The position numbers and the translations under genes were made by a program. From an uncultured Neomegalonema sp. (GTDB lineage Bacteria > Pseudomonadota > Alphaproteobacteria > Rhodobacterales > Rhodobacteraceae): DNA of 7,989 nucleotides. Of this stretch, positions 1-6,030 are shown piece by piece; the first letter of the stretch is position 1; each line of letters opens with the position of its first letter. The DNA lies in the NCBI GenBank assembly GCA_937927905.1, contig CALFWP010000084.1, forward strand, positions 1 through 7,989. Reading direction: 5' to 3'. Below the pieces are notes generated by a model that saw nothing but the letters and a program-made list of their open reading frames with translations, had not been told where the DNA came from and did no database searches.

Positions 1-120
1 ATCTCAATATCAAAGATGCGAAATAACGATAAATTGTTGGGTTACCGTTTAGTATAATCCTTATTTTTTTTAGGATTCGGTACTTTTTAAGCATTTAGAG
101 GTTTCAAAAAAATACAAGGA
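1..120. other. AT-rich non-coding segment abutting a truncated gene
   Basis: This stretch is far richer in A and T than the rest of the window, with runs of T and A, and has no credible reading frame on either strand. It contains a perfect TATAAT at 53-58, but I see no matching -35 box at the usual distance, so I do not call a promoter. The segment ends where recognisable isochorismatase coding sequence begins (about 121-127). The change of composition at that point suggests a junction: the edge of an inserted or deleted element, a rearrangement, or a chimeric contig end. The sequence does not distinguish between these. Confidence 0.6.
43..82. repeat. Composite inverted repeat (two nested stems)
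   Basis: Outer arms are TACCG (43-47) and CGGTA (78-82). Inner arms are AATCCT (56-61) and AGGATT (72-77). The right arms are directly adjacent, while the left arms are separated by 8 nt, so a folded strand would have 5 + 6 base pairs with a one-sided bulge and a T-rich 10-nt loop. It does not look like an intrinsic terminator, because the stem is AT-rich and the T run lies in the loop rather than after the stem. It could be the end of a mobile element or chance folding of AT-rich DNA. Confidence 0.4.
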
Positions 121-420
121 AGTAATTATATAATCAAAAAGCGACGCTATTCGTCGTTCTTCGGCACTGATCTGGAAATCCTGCTGAAAGGGTTGAAAAC
201 GGAGACGTTGATCCTGTGCGGCGGGCTGACGGATGTATGCGTGCATTACACGTTCGTAGACGGTCATCAGTCGGATTATTTCTGCCGTGTTGTGGAGGAC
301 TGTGTTGCAGGCTCCGGCATCGAGGCGCATGAGGCGGCACTCAGGGCAATGGAATATCTGCAAACCGGTGCGCGGCGCAGTCTGAAAGAGACACTCGACG
401 CGATGGATTCTGTGTCGTGA
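121..420 (+). pseudogene. Isochorismatase-family cysteine hydrolase, N-terminally truncated remnant
   Basis: Reading in frame from about 127 to the TGA at 418-420 gives the C-terminal half of an isochorismatase-like cysteine hydrolase. It has a KRRYSSF block (second Lys of the KK pair at 139-141), then FFGTDLEILL, then GGLTDVCV with the nucleophile Cys at 238-240, and ends DGHQ..DYF..VVEDCVAGS. In the family the catalytic triad is Asp-Lys-Cys. Lys and Cys are present with the 33-residue spacing known from N-carbamoylsarcosine amidohydrolase, but the N-terminal half with the catalytic Asp and the first strands is absent. No ATG or GTG occurs in this frame between the stop at 88-90 and the core. 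The first alternative start is TTG at 193, which would omit the Lys and leave 75 residues, so a functional product is unlikely. Enzymes of this family hydrolyse amides or related bonds; the original substrate is unknown. It may once have belonged to the downstream catabolic cluster. If the window is a contig edge, the break could be an assembly fault. Confidence 0.75.
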
Positions 421-482
421 TCAAGCGGCGCCGGTCTTTACCCCGCAGTAAACCAATGGCCTATCAACCGCCGCCGGAGAGG

Positions 483-514
483 TCCTGAAAATAACCTTTC
501 ATCAGATTTCAGGA
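483..514 (+). promoter_or_regulatory. 8-bp inverted repeat covering the sulfatase ribosome binding site
   Basis: TCCTGAAA (483-490) is matched exactly by its reverse complement TTTCAGGA (507-514), with a 16-nt spacer. In RNA the stem could be lengthened by two G-U pairs (481-482 with 515-516). The right arm contains AGGA (511-514), the best Shine-Dalgarno candidate for the ATG at 524 (9-nt spacing). The repeat could therefore be a hairpin that hides the RBS, or a dyad operator for a regulator of the downstream genes. The repeat is seen directly; the function is inferred. Confidence 0.45.
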
Positions 515-523
515 TTCCCAAGC

Positions 524-2062
524 ATGACACAACCGAACATCGTACTTATTATGGCTGACCAGCTGGCCCCGCATTTCACCGGTGCCTATGGGCACCCGCT
601 CGTTAAGACCCCGCATATTGATACGCTGGCGGGACGGGGTACGCGCTTTGATGCCGCCTATTGCAATGCGCCGCTGTGCGCGCCCTCGCGGTTCAGTTTT
701 ATGTCCGGACAGCATGTCACGCGCATCGCCGCCTATGACAATGCCAGCGAGTTTCCGTCCGCTGTGCCGACCTTTGCCCATTACCTGCGCCTGATGGGAT
801 ATCGCACATGTCTGAGCGGTAAGATGCACTTTGTGGGACCTGATCAGCTGCACGGGTTTGAAGAGCGGCTGACGACCGATATCTACCCCGCCGATCACGC
901 CTGGACCCCGGATTGGGAACTGCCTGATGAGCGGATCGACAAATGGTATCACAATATGGATGCTGTGCGGCAGGCGGGCAAAGCGGCAACCACGTTCCAG
1001 ATTGAGTATGATGAGGAAACCTGCTTTTTCGCGCGCCGGAAAATCTTCGACTATAAGATGAACAAAGTTGATCCGTTCTGCATGGTGGTCAGCTTTATTC
1101 ACCCCCATGATCCTTATGTCGCGCGCCCCGAATGGTGGGATCTGTACGATCATGACGCGATTGATATGCCGTCCTCACCCGATGCCACTGACCCCCATTC
1201 CCGGCGTGTGATGCAGGGGATCGAGGCGGATAAGGTTTCGGTCACGGATGAACAGGTGCGCAATGCCCGCCATGCCTATTACGCCAATACGTCCTATTTT
1301 GACTCTAATGTCGGGCGTGTGGTGCAAGCGCTGGAGGAAAGTGATCAGCTTGATAATACCGTGGTGATTGTCACCTCGGATCACGGCGATATGTTGGGCG
1401 AGCGCGGCCTTTGGTACAAGATGAACTGGTTCGAGCATTCCGCGCGGGTGCCGCTTGTCATGGCGGGTCCGGGAGTGGTGAACCGTGCGGTTAAGGCACC
1501 GTGCTCTCTGGTGGATATTCTGCCGACCTTTCTGGATATTGCCGCACACGGAGCGGAGAAACCAGCCATCGGAATGCCACTGGACGGGCGCTCGCTTTGG
1601 CCTGCTGCAACGGGGGGCGAGGCGGAAGAGGGTGAGGCGATCGGAGAATATTGCGCGGAAATGGCCCCTTCTTATCCCGTCTTTATGATCCGGCGGGATC
1701 AATACAAATACATTGCCTGCGAGCTGGACCCGCCGCAGCTTTACGACATGGATGCCGATCCGATGGAGCTGACAAACCTGGCGGATGATCCGGCTTACGC
1801 GGAAGTCTTGCGGGGCTTTGCCAATGAAGTGGCTGCGCGCTGGGATCCGGCCAAAATCCGCAGCGATGTTATTGCTACCCAGCATCAGCGTCGCGCCGTT
1901 CATGCCGCGATGGAGGCGGGGTTGCTGACCTCGTGGGATTATCAGCCGCCCCGTGATGCCGCGAATGAGTTTGTCAGAAACACCGTCTCGTGGGACGATG
2001 TGCTTCACCGGATGCAATATCCGGCACCGGGCAACAGCTTGCCTCCGGCGAGCAAGAAATGA
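524..2062 (+). CDS. betC: Choline sulfatase (type I, formylglycine-dependent)
   Basis: Predicted to hydrolyse choline-O-sulfate to choline and sulfate in the cytoplasm; no signal peptide is visible. The protein has 512 residues, about the size of Sinorhizobium BetC. It opens with NIVLIMADQ (metal-binding Asp12), then the sulfatase signature CAPSR at 52-56, whose Cys52 would be converted to formylglycine. SGKMH at 98-102 (Lys100, His102) is followed by GPDQLHGFEERLTTDIYPAD at 105-124, a block I associate with choline sulfatases rather than arylsulfatases. HPHDPY at 193-198 and SDHGDMLGERGLW from 285 supply further active-site and metal residues (Asp286, His287). LYDMDADPMELTNLADDP and the WDYQP tail match the C-terminal extension of this subfamily. 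Start ATG 524 has AGGA at 511-514 and leaves the family N-terminus intact. The stop overlaps the next gene by 4 bp. Activity requires a formylglycine-generating enzyme encoded elsewhere. The substrate could be another sulfate ester, but choline sulfate is the best assignment. Confidence 0.88.
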   Translation: MTQPNIVLIMADQLAPHFTGAYGHPLVKTPHIDTLAGRGTRFDAAYCNAPLCAPSRFSFMSGQHVTRIAAYDNASEFPSAVPTFAHYLRLMGYRTCLSGKMHFVGPDQLHGFEERLTTDIYPADHAWTPDWELPDERIDKWYHNMDAVRQAGKAATTFQIEYDEETCFFARRKIFDYKMNKVDPFCMVVSFIHPHDPYVARPEWWDLYDHDAIDMPSSPDATDPHSRRVMQGIEADKVSVTDEQVRNARHAYYANTSYFDSNVGRVVQALEESDQLDNTVVIVTSDHGDMLGERGLWYKMNWFEHSARVPLVMAGPGVVNRAVKAPCSLVDILPTFLDIAAHGAEKPAIGMPLDGRSLWPAATGGEAEEGEAIGEYCAEMAPSYPVFMIRRDQYKYIACELDPPQLYDMDADPMELTNLADDPAYAEVLRGFANEVAARWDPAKIRSDVIATQHQRRAVHAAMEAGLLTSWDYQPPRDAANEFVRNTVSWDDVLHRMQYPAPGNSLPPASKK

Positions 2063-2703
2063 CCCGACCGTCGAACCGGAACCACATTTGGGTTGTTGTT
2101 TTGCTCGGTATTTTAGCCTTGGGTCTAATCATACTTTTGATGCAGCCATTGCAAACCATAGATGCCATCGTGCGTGAAGGCGGGCCGGTAGAGCTTGCTT
2201 CAGCGGCAGGATACTTTATCTGTTTCATGCTGGTTTGGACCCGCGCCGGTACCGCGCCCGTGACAAAACTAAGTATCAGCGTTTTGATGCTTGCTCTGCT
2301 GGCACGGGAACAGGATATGGACAAATTACATTTTACGCGGGGTTTATTCAAATCTTCCCAGTACTTGAAGGATGACGTGCCTTTTACCGAGAAAGTCATC
2401 GGCCTGGCAATTATTCTGGGTCTTATAGCATGTGCGATCCTTATCCTTATTCGGGAAAAGCAACATATTTGGGTCGGCTGGATCACGCGTCATACAGGCT
2501 TTGTTGCACTTGGTCTTGCCATATTGCTCGCGTTGATTTCCAAATTTTACGACGGTATCGGTCGTAAGCTTGCACCGTTCGGCATAGATGTTTCCGCCGC
2601 AATGAGTACGCGATTTCAAGGAGTAGAAGAATCAATGGAACTTGCCATTCCTGCCTTTTTGGTGCTCGCAATACTGGCTTGGCCGCGACGCGAAATTTTT
2701 TGA
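2059..2703 (+). CDS. Uncharacterised six-TM integral membrane protein
   Basis: A 214-residue polytopic inner-membrane protein that I cannot assign to a named family. Hydrophobic segments lie near residues 10-31, 44-61, 68-82, 113-131, 145-161 and 194-208, giving about six membrane spans. Between TM3 and TM4 is a polar stretch with AREQDMDK (82-89), then HFTRGLFKS and EK (111-112). After TM5 there are KFYDG (162-166), RKL and a VEES.EL cluster (189-195) leading into TM6. Charged residues placed like this next to membrane helices are typical of conserved functional sites, but no catalytic motif is recognised. Start ATG 2059 overlaps the sulfatase stop as ATGA, which suggests translational coupling. 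A longer frame from 1990 only adds residues read out of frame through the sulfatase end. The gene is visibly T-rich compared with its neighbours, as expected for membrane proteins. Its place between a sulfatase and a dehydrogenase could mean a role in uptake or export linked to the pathway, but it is short for a transporter. Confidence 0.75.
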   Translation: MTRPSNRNHIWVVVLLGILALGLIILLMQPLQTIDAIVREGGPVELASAAGYFICFMLVWTRAGTAPVTKLSISVLMLALLAREQDMDKLHFTRGLFKSSQYLKDDVPFTEKVIGLAIILGLIACAILILIREKQHIWVGWITRHTGFVALGLAILLALISKFYDGIGRKLAPFGIDVSAAMSTRFQGVEESMELAIPAFLVLAILAWPRREIF

Positions 2704-2721
2704 AATGAATAGAGTTTAGCG

Positions 2722-3501
2722 ATGAGCAAACGCATAAACGGTAAAACCGCTTTTGTCACCGGCGGCGCAGGCGGCATCGGCTGGGCGATCTGTAAGCGCT
2801 TTGCCGCTGAAGGCGCAAAGGTCATCTGTGCAGACATTACCGCGCCGGGGGACTTTCCGCCGGAAAACGTTGAACACCGCAGCCTTGATATCGCCGATGA
2901 AGCCGCCGTGCGCTCGGCTTTTGCGCGGCTTGCGGCGGAATGGGACAGTCTGGATATCCTTGTCAATGCCGCGGGTATCGAAATCGAGAAAACTATTGAG
3001 GACACCACGCTGGAGGAATGGAACCGCAGCTTTGCGGTCAATGTCACCGGTACGTTTTTATGCAGCAAATTCGCGCTCCCCATGCTGCGTAAAGACGGCG
3101 GAGCGAGCATCATCAACTTTGGCAGTTATGACGGTTTTATCGCAGATCCCGGTCTTGCCGCGTATTGCGCGACCAAGGGGGCTGTTCATGCTCTGACCCG
3201 TGCGATGGCCTGTGACCACGGGCCGGAGGGAATACGCGTGAATGCAATTTGCCCCGGTTATGTGGACACACCGATGCTGCAATCCTTTTTCGAGGGGGAA
3301 GGGTCAGGTGGAGGCGGTAAGAACATTGACGAGCTGCAACAGGCGGTGCGGGATGTACACCCGATGCGGACCTATGGCACGCCGGAAGATGTCGCTAATC
3401 TGGTCCTGTGGCTCGCCTCGGATGAGGCCCGCTATGCCTCCGGACAGCTTTGGGTGCTGGATGGCGGATTATCGGCACAGGTGCAGCAGATGAAGCTTTA
3501 G
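2722..3501 (+). CDS. SDR-family NAD(P)-dependent oxidoreductase (first of two)
   Basis: A classical short-chain dehydrogenase of 259 residues, normal for the family, probably oxidising a secondary alcohol to a ketone or the reverse. The Rossmann nucleotide motif TGGAGGIG is at 13-20, NAAG at 82-85, the catalytic Asn at 107 (NVTG), Ser135, and Tyr148-x-x-x-Lys152. Asp38 at the end of the second beta strand (VICAD) favours NAD over NADP. The C-terminal part has NAICPGYVDTPM and the WLASDEA and DGGL blocks. A Gly/Ser-rich loop (EGEGSGGGG) in the substrate-lid region is longer than in the second SDR of this window. It starts 18 bp after the membrane-protein gene with a weak RBS, so it probably belongs to the same transcript. 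The substrate is not predictable. The pathway context suggests a hydroxy acid or amino alcohol made by, or parallel to, the sulfatase step. Confidence 0.9.
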   Translation: MSKRINGKTAFVTGGAGGIGWAICKRFAAEGAKVICADITAPGDFPPENVEHRSLDIADEAAVRSAFARLAAEWDSLDILVNAAGIEIEKTIEDTTLEEWNRSFAVNVTGTFLCSKFALPMLRKDGGASIINFGSYDGFIADPGLAAYCATKGAVHALTRAMACDHGPEGIRVNAICPGYVDTPMLQSFFEGEGSGGGGKNIDELQQAVRDVHPMRTYGTPEDVANLVLWLASDEARYASGQLWVLDGGLSAQVQQMKL

Positions 3502-3505
3502 ACAT

Positions 3506-3533
3506 TCCGGGAGGTATGGGAGCGGCGCCCGGA
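3506..3533 (+). terminator. Possible weak hairpin after the first SDR gene
   Basis: TCCGGG (3506-3511) pairs with CCCGGA (3528-3533) around a 16-nt loop, 4 bp after the SDR stop codon. It is GC-rich but has no following T run, so it is not a standard intrinsic terminator. It may be a 3' stabilising structure or chance. It is listed because it lies at the boundary between two likely transcription units. Confidence 0.2.
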
Positions 3534-3561
3534 TGCACTGTATCAGAAACTTTACCTGTCT

Positions 3562-3588
3562 TTGAGGTGAATCGCGCTAGCATATACA
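3562..3588 (+). promoter_or_regulatory. Candidate sigma70-type promoter for the M48 gene
   Basis: TTGAGG at 3562-3567 and TATACA at 3583-3588 resemble -35 and -10 boxes, with a 15-bp spacer that is shorter than ideal. They lie in the 112-bp gap before the M48 peptidase gene, and transcription would begin about 20 bp upstream of its ATG at 3614. The match is by eye only. The gap itself is longer than the others in this run of genes, which supports separate control of the peptidase. Confidence 0.3.
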
Positions 3589-3613
3589 CCGTGATTTATC
3601 GGGTTGTGTATGT

Positions 3614-5056
3614 ATGCAGGTTTTTATCAGATATATCTTTTCGGTTCTTATTGTTTCGGTTGTTGCATCCTGTGCAACGACAGAACCGGGAGCTATCAAA
3701 ACGATTGCCGAAGAAAAAGAACTCGGCATAAAGGTAACGCCCGGCTTTCTGCTATCGAAAGGCGGTATTTATAATGATCCGGAAATCCAGCAATACGTTG
3801 AGTCGCTGGTTGCGAAGCTGTCGCAGACATTAGACATCCCCGAAGAGCTTAACCCTATACCGATAGGAATTCTGGATACAAATACGCCCAGCGCTTATGC
3901 GGTTGCAGGTGGATCGATTTATGTATCGCGCGGCATCATTGCCATGTCTGATAATGAGGCACAGCTTGCCGGTGTAATCGCCCACGAAATCGGTCATGTT
4001 ATCGCACGCCACACTGCGAAAAGCGTGGCGGCCACTGAGCGCCTGATCCTTGATGTTGTCGCTAAAAACCGCACTACATTGCTGCAGGCGGAATCAAAGG
4101 ATGAACGCTTAGCGATTATCGGCCGGAAATTCGCATCCCGCCGCTCCGAAGTCTCGGCCTTTTCCAAAGAGCAGGAGTTGGAGGCGGATCAGCTGGCGAT
4201 AGAAATACTCGCGGCATCCGGCTATGACCCGCACGGGTTCGGCGATCTTTTGCGGCGACTGGATGCGTGGCAGCTAAACCGTGCGAAAAAGACCGGTGTG
4301 ACGCCTGAAGAACTGACAGCAATAACGGAACGGTCCGGCTACCCTGAAATCGATGCGCGTGTACAAGCGCTTGGGGCATTAAAACCGGTACCTGCTGCTG
4401 CCGGGTCGCGCGAACGTTTGCTATCGGCAATTGACGGTATGCGGTTTGAGGATGTCTTCGACGGCGGATTCATTCGTGACGAAGTCTATTGGAATAAAAA
4501 ACACCGGCTTTCATTTGATGTGCCTTCAGGATTTTCACCGAGACATGGTGAAACCTTTTCAATGGCTTCAGCGCATGGTGAGGTTACTTTACGTTTTCAA
4601 AGGTTACAACCGGGCAGGTTCCGGCACCTCATACAATTCATAAAAGATACCGGGCTGTCCTTTGAAAATCCGGAAATGACAACCATCAACGGCATCCCTG
4701 CCGTATCCGGAATAGCCGGTTACATTGATGAAGATCAGAGCGTGGCAGGGCGTGTGGTTTTTTTCAATCTCGACACTCACGTTGCAATCATGACTTTTTT
4801 GTCTGAAGCCTGGGAAAAGCCATTCGTTAAATCTCTCTTTGAAAACATCGTCAGCAGTGTAAGGCGGACGCGAGCGGAAGAAATTCCGCTCTTGCGCATC
4901 TATGATGTGCAAAAAGTCAAGCCTGGACAAAACCTTAATGCGCTGGCCGCTGGTGCCGCCTTTGATGGCGACCCTGTCATATCCGCGCGGCTCTTGAACG
5001 GATTGGGTGATGATGAAAAAATCGAAGCGGGTGATTGGATCAAACTGATCAAATGA
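3614..5056 (+). CDS. M48-family zinc metalloprotease, predicted outer-membrane lipoprotein
   Basis: A 480-residue periplasm-facing protease of the BepA/LoiP-like M48 group, likely acting in envelope protein quality control. The N-terminus is a lipoprotein signal peptide: Arg6, a hydrophobic run, then the lipobox VASC with Cys20. The next residue is Ala, not Asp, which fits outer-membrane sorting. The peptidase domain spans about 30-250. It has SAYAVAGGSIYVSRGII, the zinc motif HEIGH at 124-128 (His124, Glu125, His128), and EQELEAD at 186-192, where Glu188 is the expected third zinc ligand. A middle region (about 260-420) is unassigned. The end (about 428-480) has VKPGQNLNALA, LLNGL and AGDWIKLIK, resembling the LysM-like module seen at the end of some M48 proteins. 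ATG 3614 is chosen because it begins the signal peptide directly; an ATG at 3610 is in another frame. No strong RBS is visible. Its function is unlike that of the catabolic genes on both sides, so it may be an unrelated insertion into the cluster. Confidence 0.88.
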   Translation: MQVFIRYIFSVLIVSVVASCATTEPGAIKTIAEEKELGIKVTPGFLLSKGGIYNDPEIQQYVESLVAKLSQTLDIPEELNPIPIGILDTNTPSAYAVAGGSIYVSRGIIAMSDNEAQLAGVIAHEIGHVIARHTAKSVAATERLILDVVAKNRTTLLQAESKDERLAIIGRKFASRRSEVSAFSKEQELEADQLAIEILAASGYDPHGFGDLLRRLDAWQLNRAKKTGVTPEELTAITERSGYPEIDARVQALGALKPVPAAAGSRERLLSAIDGMRFEDVFDGGFIRDEVYWNKKHRLSFDVPSGFSPRHGETFSMASAHGEVTLRFQRLQPGRFRHLIQFIKDTGLSFENPEMTTINGIPAVSGIAGYIDEDQSVAGRVVFFNLDTHVAIMTFLSEAWEKPFVKSLFENIVSSVRRTRAEEIPLLRIYDVQKVKPGQNLNALAAGAAFDGDPVISARLLNGLGDDEKIEAGDWIKLIK

Positions 5057-5085
5057 TGTAACGCTGGTTGCCAGTTTATCCGGGT

Positions 5086-5090
5086 GGGAG
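5086..5090 (+). promoter_or_regulatory. Shine-Dalgarno site setting the BKACE start
   Basis: GGGAG at 5086-5090 lies 5 nt before ATG 5096. A GTG at 5084 in the same frame overlaps this site and would add four residues, so ATG 5096 is preferred. The resulting N-terminus MTKSVIITCAPTGG matches the usual start of this enzyme family. Confidence 0.6.
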
Positions 5091-5095
5091 CGACC

Positions 5096-6028
5096 ATGAC
5101 CAAATCCGTGATCATAACCTGTGCGCCTACGGGCGGTATCCATACACCGACGATGTCGCCTCATCTGCCGGTCACACCGGATGAAATCGCCACTGCGAGT
5201 ATAGAGGCAGCGGAAGCAGGGGCCTCGATCATACATCTGCATGCGCGCGATCCCGAAACAGGCAAACCGGATTCGCGGCCTGAGACATTCATGAAATTCC
5301 TTCCGCGTATCAAACAGTGCACGGACGCGGTTGTGAATGTTTCCACCGGTGCCGGTCTGGGCATGACAATGGATCAGCGTTTGGCGGCGGCAACCAATGC
5401 TTCGCCCGAAATGGCTTCGCTGAATATGGGATCCATGAATTTCGGTATCTTTCCGCTATTGGACAAATTTACAGAGTGGAAGCATCCCTGGGAACCGGAA
5501 TTTCTGGGTATGACCAGAGATTTTATTTTTCCCAACACTTTCGCGACGATCGAATATGCGCTGAAAAACCTCGGGGAGACACATGGAACAAAATTCGAGT
5601 TCGAGTGCTATGATCTTGGACATCTTTATAATCTTGCATGGTTTGTCGATAAGGGCCTTGTAAAGCCGCCGTTCTTTGTCCAGATGGTGTTCGGAATTCT
5701 GGGTGGTATGGGAGCCGATCTCGACAATATGATGCACCTGCATAAAACTGCGGACCGTTTGTTCGGTAAGAATAATTACGAATGGTCCGTGCTGGCAGCA
5801 GGCAAAAATCAGATGCCTTTCGCGACGCAGAGCGCGATGCTGGGCGGCAATTTGCGTGTCGGTCTTGAGGACAGCCTTTATATCGGCAAGGGAGAGCTGG
5901 CGACCTCCAATGCGCAACAGGTGACGCGCATCCGCACCATTATCGAAAACCTCGGTCTCAGTGTGGCAACACCTGCGGAGGCGCGCGCTCGGCTAGGTTT
6001 GAAGGGCGGCGATGCAGTCGGGTTTTAA
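5096..6028 (+). CDS. Beta-keto acid cleavage enzyme (BKACE, DUF849 family)
   Basis: A 310-residue zinc-dependent TIM-barrel enzyme. Family members condense a beta-keto acid with acetyl-CoA, giving acetoacetate or acetoacetyl-CoA plus a new acyl-CoA or amine product. The founding member is the 3-keto-5-aminohexanoate cleavage enzyme Kce, and other members cleave 3-dehydrocarnitine. Visible motifs are APTGG (10-14), HLHARD at 47-52 with the zinc ligands His47 and His49, NVSTGAG after the second strand, and RVGLED at 254-259. The last places Arg254, Glu258 and Asp259 in the same spacing as Kce Arg226, Glu230 (third zinc ligand) and Asp231, so the active site looks intact. The gene is followed after 2 bp by the VOC gene, and a HAD-type dehydrogenase lies further down. 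BKACE plus such a dehydrogenase is the arrangement known from carnitine degradation. The substrate class within BKACE cannot be set by eye; dehydrocarnitine is a candidate because of the choline-sulfatase neighbour. Confidence 0.9.
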   Translation: MTKSVIITCAPTGGIHTPTMSPHLPVTPDEIATASIEAAEAGASIIHLHARDPETGKPDSRPETFMKFLPRIKQCTDAVVNVSTGAGLGMTMDQRLAAATNASPEMASLNMGSMNFGIFPLLDKFTEWKHPWEPEFLGMTRDFIFPNTFATIEYALKNLGETHGTKFEFECYDLGHLYNLAWFVDKGLVKPPFFVQMVFGILGGMGADLDNMMHLHKTADRLFGKNNYEWSVLAAGKNQMPFATQSAMLGGNLRVGLEDSLYIGKGELATSNAQQVTRIRTIIENLGLSVATPAEARARLGLKGGDAVGF

Positions 6029-6030
6029 GT

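Noticed and set aside
61..73. T-tract followed by AG, resembling a eukaryotic 3' splice site
   Set aside because: The rest of the window is clearly bacterial (overlapping genes, RBS sites), and the frame after this AG reaches TAA at 88-90 before the homologous region.
509..1153. Minus-strand frame of 214 codons at the start of the sulfatase
   Set aside because: Antisense shadow of conserved sulfatase sequence, with no domain and no RBS.
1175..2017. Long open frame on the minus strand (280 codons) inside the sulfatase
   Set aside because: It lies wholly antisense to a strongly supported sulfatase gene, has no recognisable domain and is Arg/His/Ile-rich as expected for a reverse-strand shadow.
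1990..2058. Earlier start giving a 237-residue membrane protein
   Set aside because: The extra 23 residues are read through the sulfatase C-terminus in another frame and look random. The ATGA overlap start at 2059 puts TM1 close to the N-terminus.
3450..3731. Plus-strand 93-codon frame bridging the SDR-M48 gap
   Set aside because: It overlaps both neighbours out of frame, and no domain or plausible RBS was seen. The gap is better explained as a regulatory region.
5064..5074. CTGG-TTG-CCAG mini hairpin after the M48 gene as a terminator
   Set aside because: Only a 4-bp stem with no real T run, too weak to call.
5084..5086. GTG start for the BKACE gene
   Set aside because: It overlaps the Shine-Dalgarno GGGAG. 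ATG 5096 has the right spacing and gives the family N-terminus.
4604..5242. Minus-strand frame of 212 codons across the M48/BKACE boundary
   Set aside because: Overlaps two well-supported genes in antisense, with no protein motif.
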